Part shown: in pieces, positions 13,145-15,258 of the stretch
How positions within the stretch are numbered: the stretch's first letter is position 1
Layout of the letters: each line of letters starts with the position of its first letter
Source: Deltaproteobacteria bacterium
GTDB taxonomy: Bacteria > Desulfobacterota > Binatia > UBA9968
NCBI GenBank assembly: GCA_016844625.1
Contig: JAERMN010000031.1
Span: forward strand, 1-15,258
Reading direction: 5' to 3'
DNA length: 15,258 bases
Notes under the pieces: model-generated
Database searches by the model: none
Seen by the model: the letters and a program-made list of their open reading frames with translations, nothing else
What the model was told of the DNA's origin: nothing
Made by a program: the position numbers and the translations under genes

Positions 13145-13168
13145 CCGTAGGACTGCGCGAATTATGAT
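13138..13168 (+). promoter_or_regulatory. Weak candidate promoter partly built from the repeat end
   Basis: ATGACA (13138-13143), which is the right end of the inverted repeat, and TATGAT (13163-13168) are separated by 19 bases. The spacing is long, so this is only a weak sigma70 candidate for the binding-protein gene at 13192. Confidence 0.2.
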
Positions 13169-13191
13169 ACGGTCTCCATACGGAGGGAGTC

Positions 13192-14259
13192 ATGTCGATC
13201 AAATCAACCATCAACAAAACCCTCAACTTTTTTCTTCTATTGTTCTTGTTCGCAGCGAGTCCGATTTCACGGACACCTGTTGACGCGGCCGACGCCACCG
13301 CGCCGCACGTCGCAAAACTTTACGAGGGAGCGAAGAAGGAAGGCAAGCTGGTCATCTATGGATTGGGCGAGCCCTTTCTCACGCCCATCGCCACTGCGTT
13401 TAAGAGGCGTTACGCGGGGATCACCATCGAAGCGTTCGACGAGCCCGGCGCCCAGTCCCGTGAAAGGATTATCGCCGAACAAAAAACTAATCGCCTGATC
13501 GGCGACATCATTATCGCCGGTCCGACCAATCATCAAATACTCACTGATTTGAATTATCTGGAGCCGTTCAAAACCTCGCAGTGGTCACACTTCATACCAG
13601 AGCTGTTGCCGGATATACCGAATGCCAATCCGCTGCGCGCCAGCGTCTTCTCCATGGCGATCAATTCGAAGCTGGTTTTGCCGGCGGACGAACCCAAATC
13701 CTGGGCCGATCTGCTGCAGCCGAGATTCAAAGGCAAGATGGCCTCGGACGACCCGCGCGGCAGCGGCGGCGGCGCCGGTACCATCGCCAGCTTGGAAAAG
13801 GCTTTTGGCATTGAATACCTGCACAAACTGGCGGCGCAGGATATTTTCTTTAGCCGAGACTCCGGCACGATCTTGGCCAATCTGGTGCGCGGCGAATACG
13901 TCCTGTTCATCACCGCGTCCCACGACGAGATCATCGCCGCGCGCAAAAGCGGCGCGCCGCTGAAATTCTTGAAACCCGCCGAAGGCATACGCGCGGCGGG
14001 CAACTTTCAGTCGATCATCAAGAACTCGCCCCATGGAAACGCCGCCAAGCTCTGGGTCGAATGGAGCACCTCGGAAGAAGGCCAACAAGCATTCGCCAAG
14101 ACCGGCCAAGCCGCGGCGCGCAAAGGCATCAAAGCCGGCGAACCTGAAGCCGATCTGACCGGCGTCAAGCTCCTCCCGGTCGTCGGCGGCCGCCAAGACA
14201 TAAATTTGGTAAAAGAACGCACCAAGAGGTTCGAAGGCATTTTCTTCAAGAAGAATTAA
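13192..14259 (+). CDS. Fe(III)/polyamine-type ABC transporter substrate-binding protein
   Basis: This 355-residue extracellular solute-binding protein resembles the AfuA/FutA/PotD-like group (SBP_bac families 6/8). Residues 1-33 are a signal peptide with core FFLLLFLFAAS. The mature part begins with YEGAKKEGKLVIYG, typical for the family, and goes on to AFKRRYAGITIEAF, LLQPRFKGKMASDDPRGSGGGAGT and LWVEWSTSEEGQQAFAKTGQAAARKGI. The tyrosine cluster that holds iron in ferric-binding proteins is not obvious, so an organic ligand is as likely as iron. GGAGGGAG lies close upstream of the ATG. It is the probable partner of the permease at 11311, although the two genes are separated by 198 bases holding a repeat. 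Confidence 0.9.
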   Translation: MSIKSTINKTLNFFLLLFLFAASPISRTPVDAADATAPHVAKLYEGAKKEGKLVIYGLGEPFLTPIATAFKRRYAGITIEAFDEPGAQSRERIIAEQKTNRLIGDIIIAGPTNHQILTDLNYLEPFKTSQWSHFIPELLPDIPNANPLRASVFSMAINSKLVLPADEPKSWADLLQPRFKGKMASDDPRGSGGGAGTIASLEKAFGIEYLHKLAAQDIFFSRDSGTILANLVRGEYVLFITASHDEIIAARKSGAPLKFLKPAEGIRAAGNFQSIIKNSPHGNAAKLWVEWSTSEEGQQAFAKTGQAAARKGIKAGEPEADLTGVKLLPVVGGRQDINLVKERTKRFEGIFFKKN

Positions 14260-14264
14260 GAGAG

Positions 14265-14357
14265 ACTCACCGCGGAGGCGCGGAGAACGCAAAGAAAATT
14301 AAGCGAGGAAATGAATCTACATAATTTCTCCGCGAACTCTGCGTCTCTGTGGTGAAT
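14265..14357. repeat. 93-bp imperfect inverted-repeat element
   Basis: Left arm ACTCACCGCGGAGGCGCGGA... and right arm, read on the minus strand, ATTCACCACAGAGACGCAGA... match at most positions over about 33 bases, ending in AGAAA. This is the CACCACAGAGGCACAGAG class of intergenic repeat and is related in sequence to the GCAAAGAACGC tracts elsewhere in the window. It starts six bases after the stop of the binding-protein gene and precedes the amidohydrolase. Confidence 0.85.
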
Positions 14358-14400
14358 ACTCCCCAATCTTCCTTAACTCGCACAAACCAAGGCCACACTC

Positions 14401-15258
14401 ATGACCGCGAAAATCATCGACATCCACAATCACGGTTACTCAAAAAACTTCTTCGACGCGGTGCGGCGCGGTGACGGCGATCGTTTCGGGCTCCGCATCG
14501 CGACGACGAACAAAGGCGAAGTTTTAGCAAAACCCGACGGCGGTTCGCACCCGCTCCAACCCAAGCGCGCCGAGTACGACAAAAACTTATCCCAGCTCGG
14601 CACGGCTGGGATCGACGGCATCGTGCTATCGATGCCGCCCTACGTTAATTTTGTCGGCTGCGATGAAGCGACCAATGTCTGGGCATGCCGGCAGATCAAC
14701 GACGGCCTGGCCGAGATCGAGCGGAACTACCCCGGGCGGATTTGGGGCATGGGCATGGTGCCGCTGCCGTTTGGAGGGGCTGCTGCTGAGGAATTGGAAC
14801 GCGCCGCGCGCCATTTGAAGCTCAAGTCGGTGCAGATCATCACCAACTACGGCGGCCGCGATCTCGACGATCCGGAGTTTTTGCCGTTCTTCGAGAAGGC
14901 CGAAGAAACCCAGACGCTGGTTCTGATCCATCCCGATCTGCGCGCCGGTTTCAGCGCTCTGAACAAATATTATTTGCAAAATCTAATCGGCCTGCCGGTG
15001 GAAACCACCACGGCTGCCGCATGTTTGATTTTCAGCGGTATCATGGAACGCTTTCCCAAGTTGAGAATTTTGCTTGCCCACGGCGGCGGCGTCTCACCCT
15101 ATCTGTCCGGCCGCTGGCGCCACGGCCACGGCAGCCGCCCCGAGCCGAAAGTAAAATTTAACGGCAGCGTCGAAGAGATGTTTCACCGCTTCTACTTCGA
15201 CACCATGATCTACGAGCCCAAGGTTTTAAAATTTTTGACCGAAATCGTCGGCGCTGAC
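14401..15258 (+). CDS. Amidohydrolase_2 (ACMSD-like) family protein, 3' truncated by window
   Basis: Frame reading from the ATG at 14401 stays open for 286 codons to the window end. The fold is a metal-dependent TIM barrel of the amidohydrolase_2 family (PF04909), as in ACMSD, gamma-resorcylate and 5-carboxyvanillate decarboxylases and related hydrolases. Metal ligands are visible: the His9-x-His11 pair in DIHNHG, His177 in LIHPD and His227 in LLAHGGG. The final Asp expected in a GADRVLLGSDYP-like strand lies just beyond the edge; the last residues here (EIVGAD) fit its beginning. No clear ribosome site precedes the ATG. Such proteins usually decarboxylate or hydrolyse aromatic or lactone substrates in the cytoplasm, which fits the catabolic setting. 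The substrate is unknown. Confidence 0.9.
   Translation, partial: MTAKIIDIHNHGYSKNFFDAVRRGDGDRFGLRIATTNKGEVLAKPDGGSHPLQPKRAEYDKNLSQLGTAGIDGIVLSMPPYVNFVGCDEATNVWACRQINDGLAEIERNYPGRIWGMGMVPLPFGGAAAEELERAARHLKLKSVQIITNYGGRDLDDPEFLPFFEKAEETQTLVLIHPDLRAGFSALNKYYLQNLIGLPVETTTAAACLIFSGIMERFPKLRILLAHGGGVSPYLSGRWRHGHGSRPEPKVKFNGSVEEMFHRFYFDTMIYEPKVLKFLTEIVGAD

Noticed and set aside
13585..14292. A 235-codon open frame on the minus strand
   Set aside because: It lies opposite the binding-protein gene at 13192 and has no recognisable domain or ribosome site.

Overview
The window reads like a moderately GC-rich, Gram-negative environmental bacterium. Four genes or gene remnants encode solute-binding proteins of four different families, set among catabolic oxidoreductases, a hydrolase and an amidohydrolase, and the spaces between genes are full of short palindromic repeats. 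This mix is typical of uncultivated Deltaproteobacteria-like lineages (Desulfobacterota, Binatia, Tectomicrobia). That placement is inference from gene content only; there is no rRNA or other phylogenetic marker.

Layout. 1-757 (-): an ABC_sub_bind-type binding protein broken by a frame-disrupting deletion and running off the left edge. 916-1585 (-): a VapBC-like toxin-antitoxin pair. 1802-8887 (-): a colinear block that in transcription order is a xanthine dehydrogenase-family molybdenum subunit, a TTT (Bug) binding protein, the two subunits of a ComDE-like thiamine-diphosphate decarboxylase, an NMT1/SsuA-like binding protein and a dienelactone hydrolase. 8888-9054: a divergent intergenic region with two candidate sigma70 promoters whose -10 boxes overlap. 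9055-15258 (+): a secreted phytase-like esterase-domain protein, a malate/L-lactate dehydrogenase-family oxidoreductase, a two-domain Fe(III)-type ABC permease, an iron/polyamine-type binding protein, and an amidohydrolase cut by the right edge.

The two arms together look like an organic-acid uptake and breakdown locus. The decarboxylase (ComDE family), the dehydrogenase (the family that contains sulfolactate dehydrogenase ComC), a TTT binding protein and an SsuA-like binding protein together allow a sulfolactate/sulfopyruvate hypothesis, but every one of these families is also used for other substrates.

The most distinctive feature is the repeat population. Five 20-21 bp near-perfect palindromes occur; four have GTAG immediately 5' of the hairpin, as in REP elements handled by RAYT (TnpA-REP) transposases. 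Four of them are fused in the same order and orientation to a TTTGCG-type tract, and three of those lie at gene 3' ends. Other inverted-repeat elements sit at 2664-2766, 6476-6601, 13059-13144 and 14265-14357. Three genes appear to have absorbed repeat sequence into their reading frames: the dienelactone hydrolase C-terminus and the N-terminal leaders of two binding proteins. In the TTT protein the repeat supplies most of the hydrophobic signal-peptide core. No tRNA, rRNA, CRISPR array or complete insertion sequence was seen, and no gene-free stretch exceeds 300 bases.
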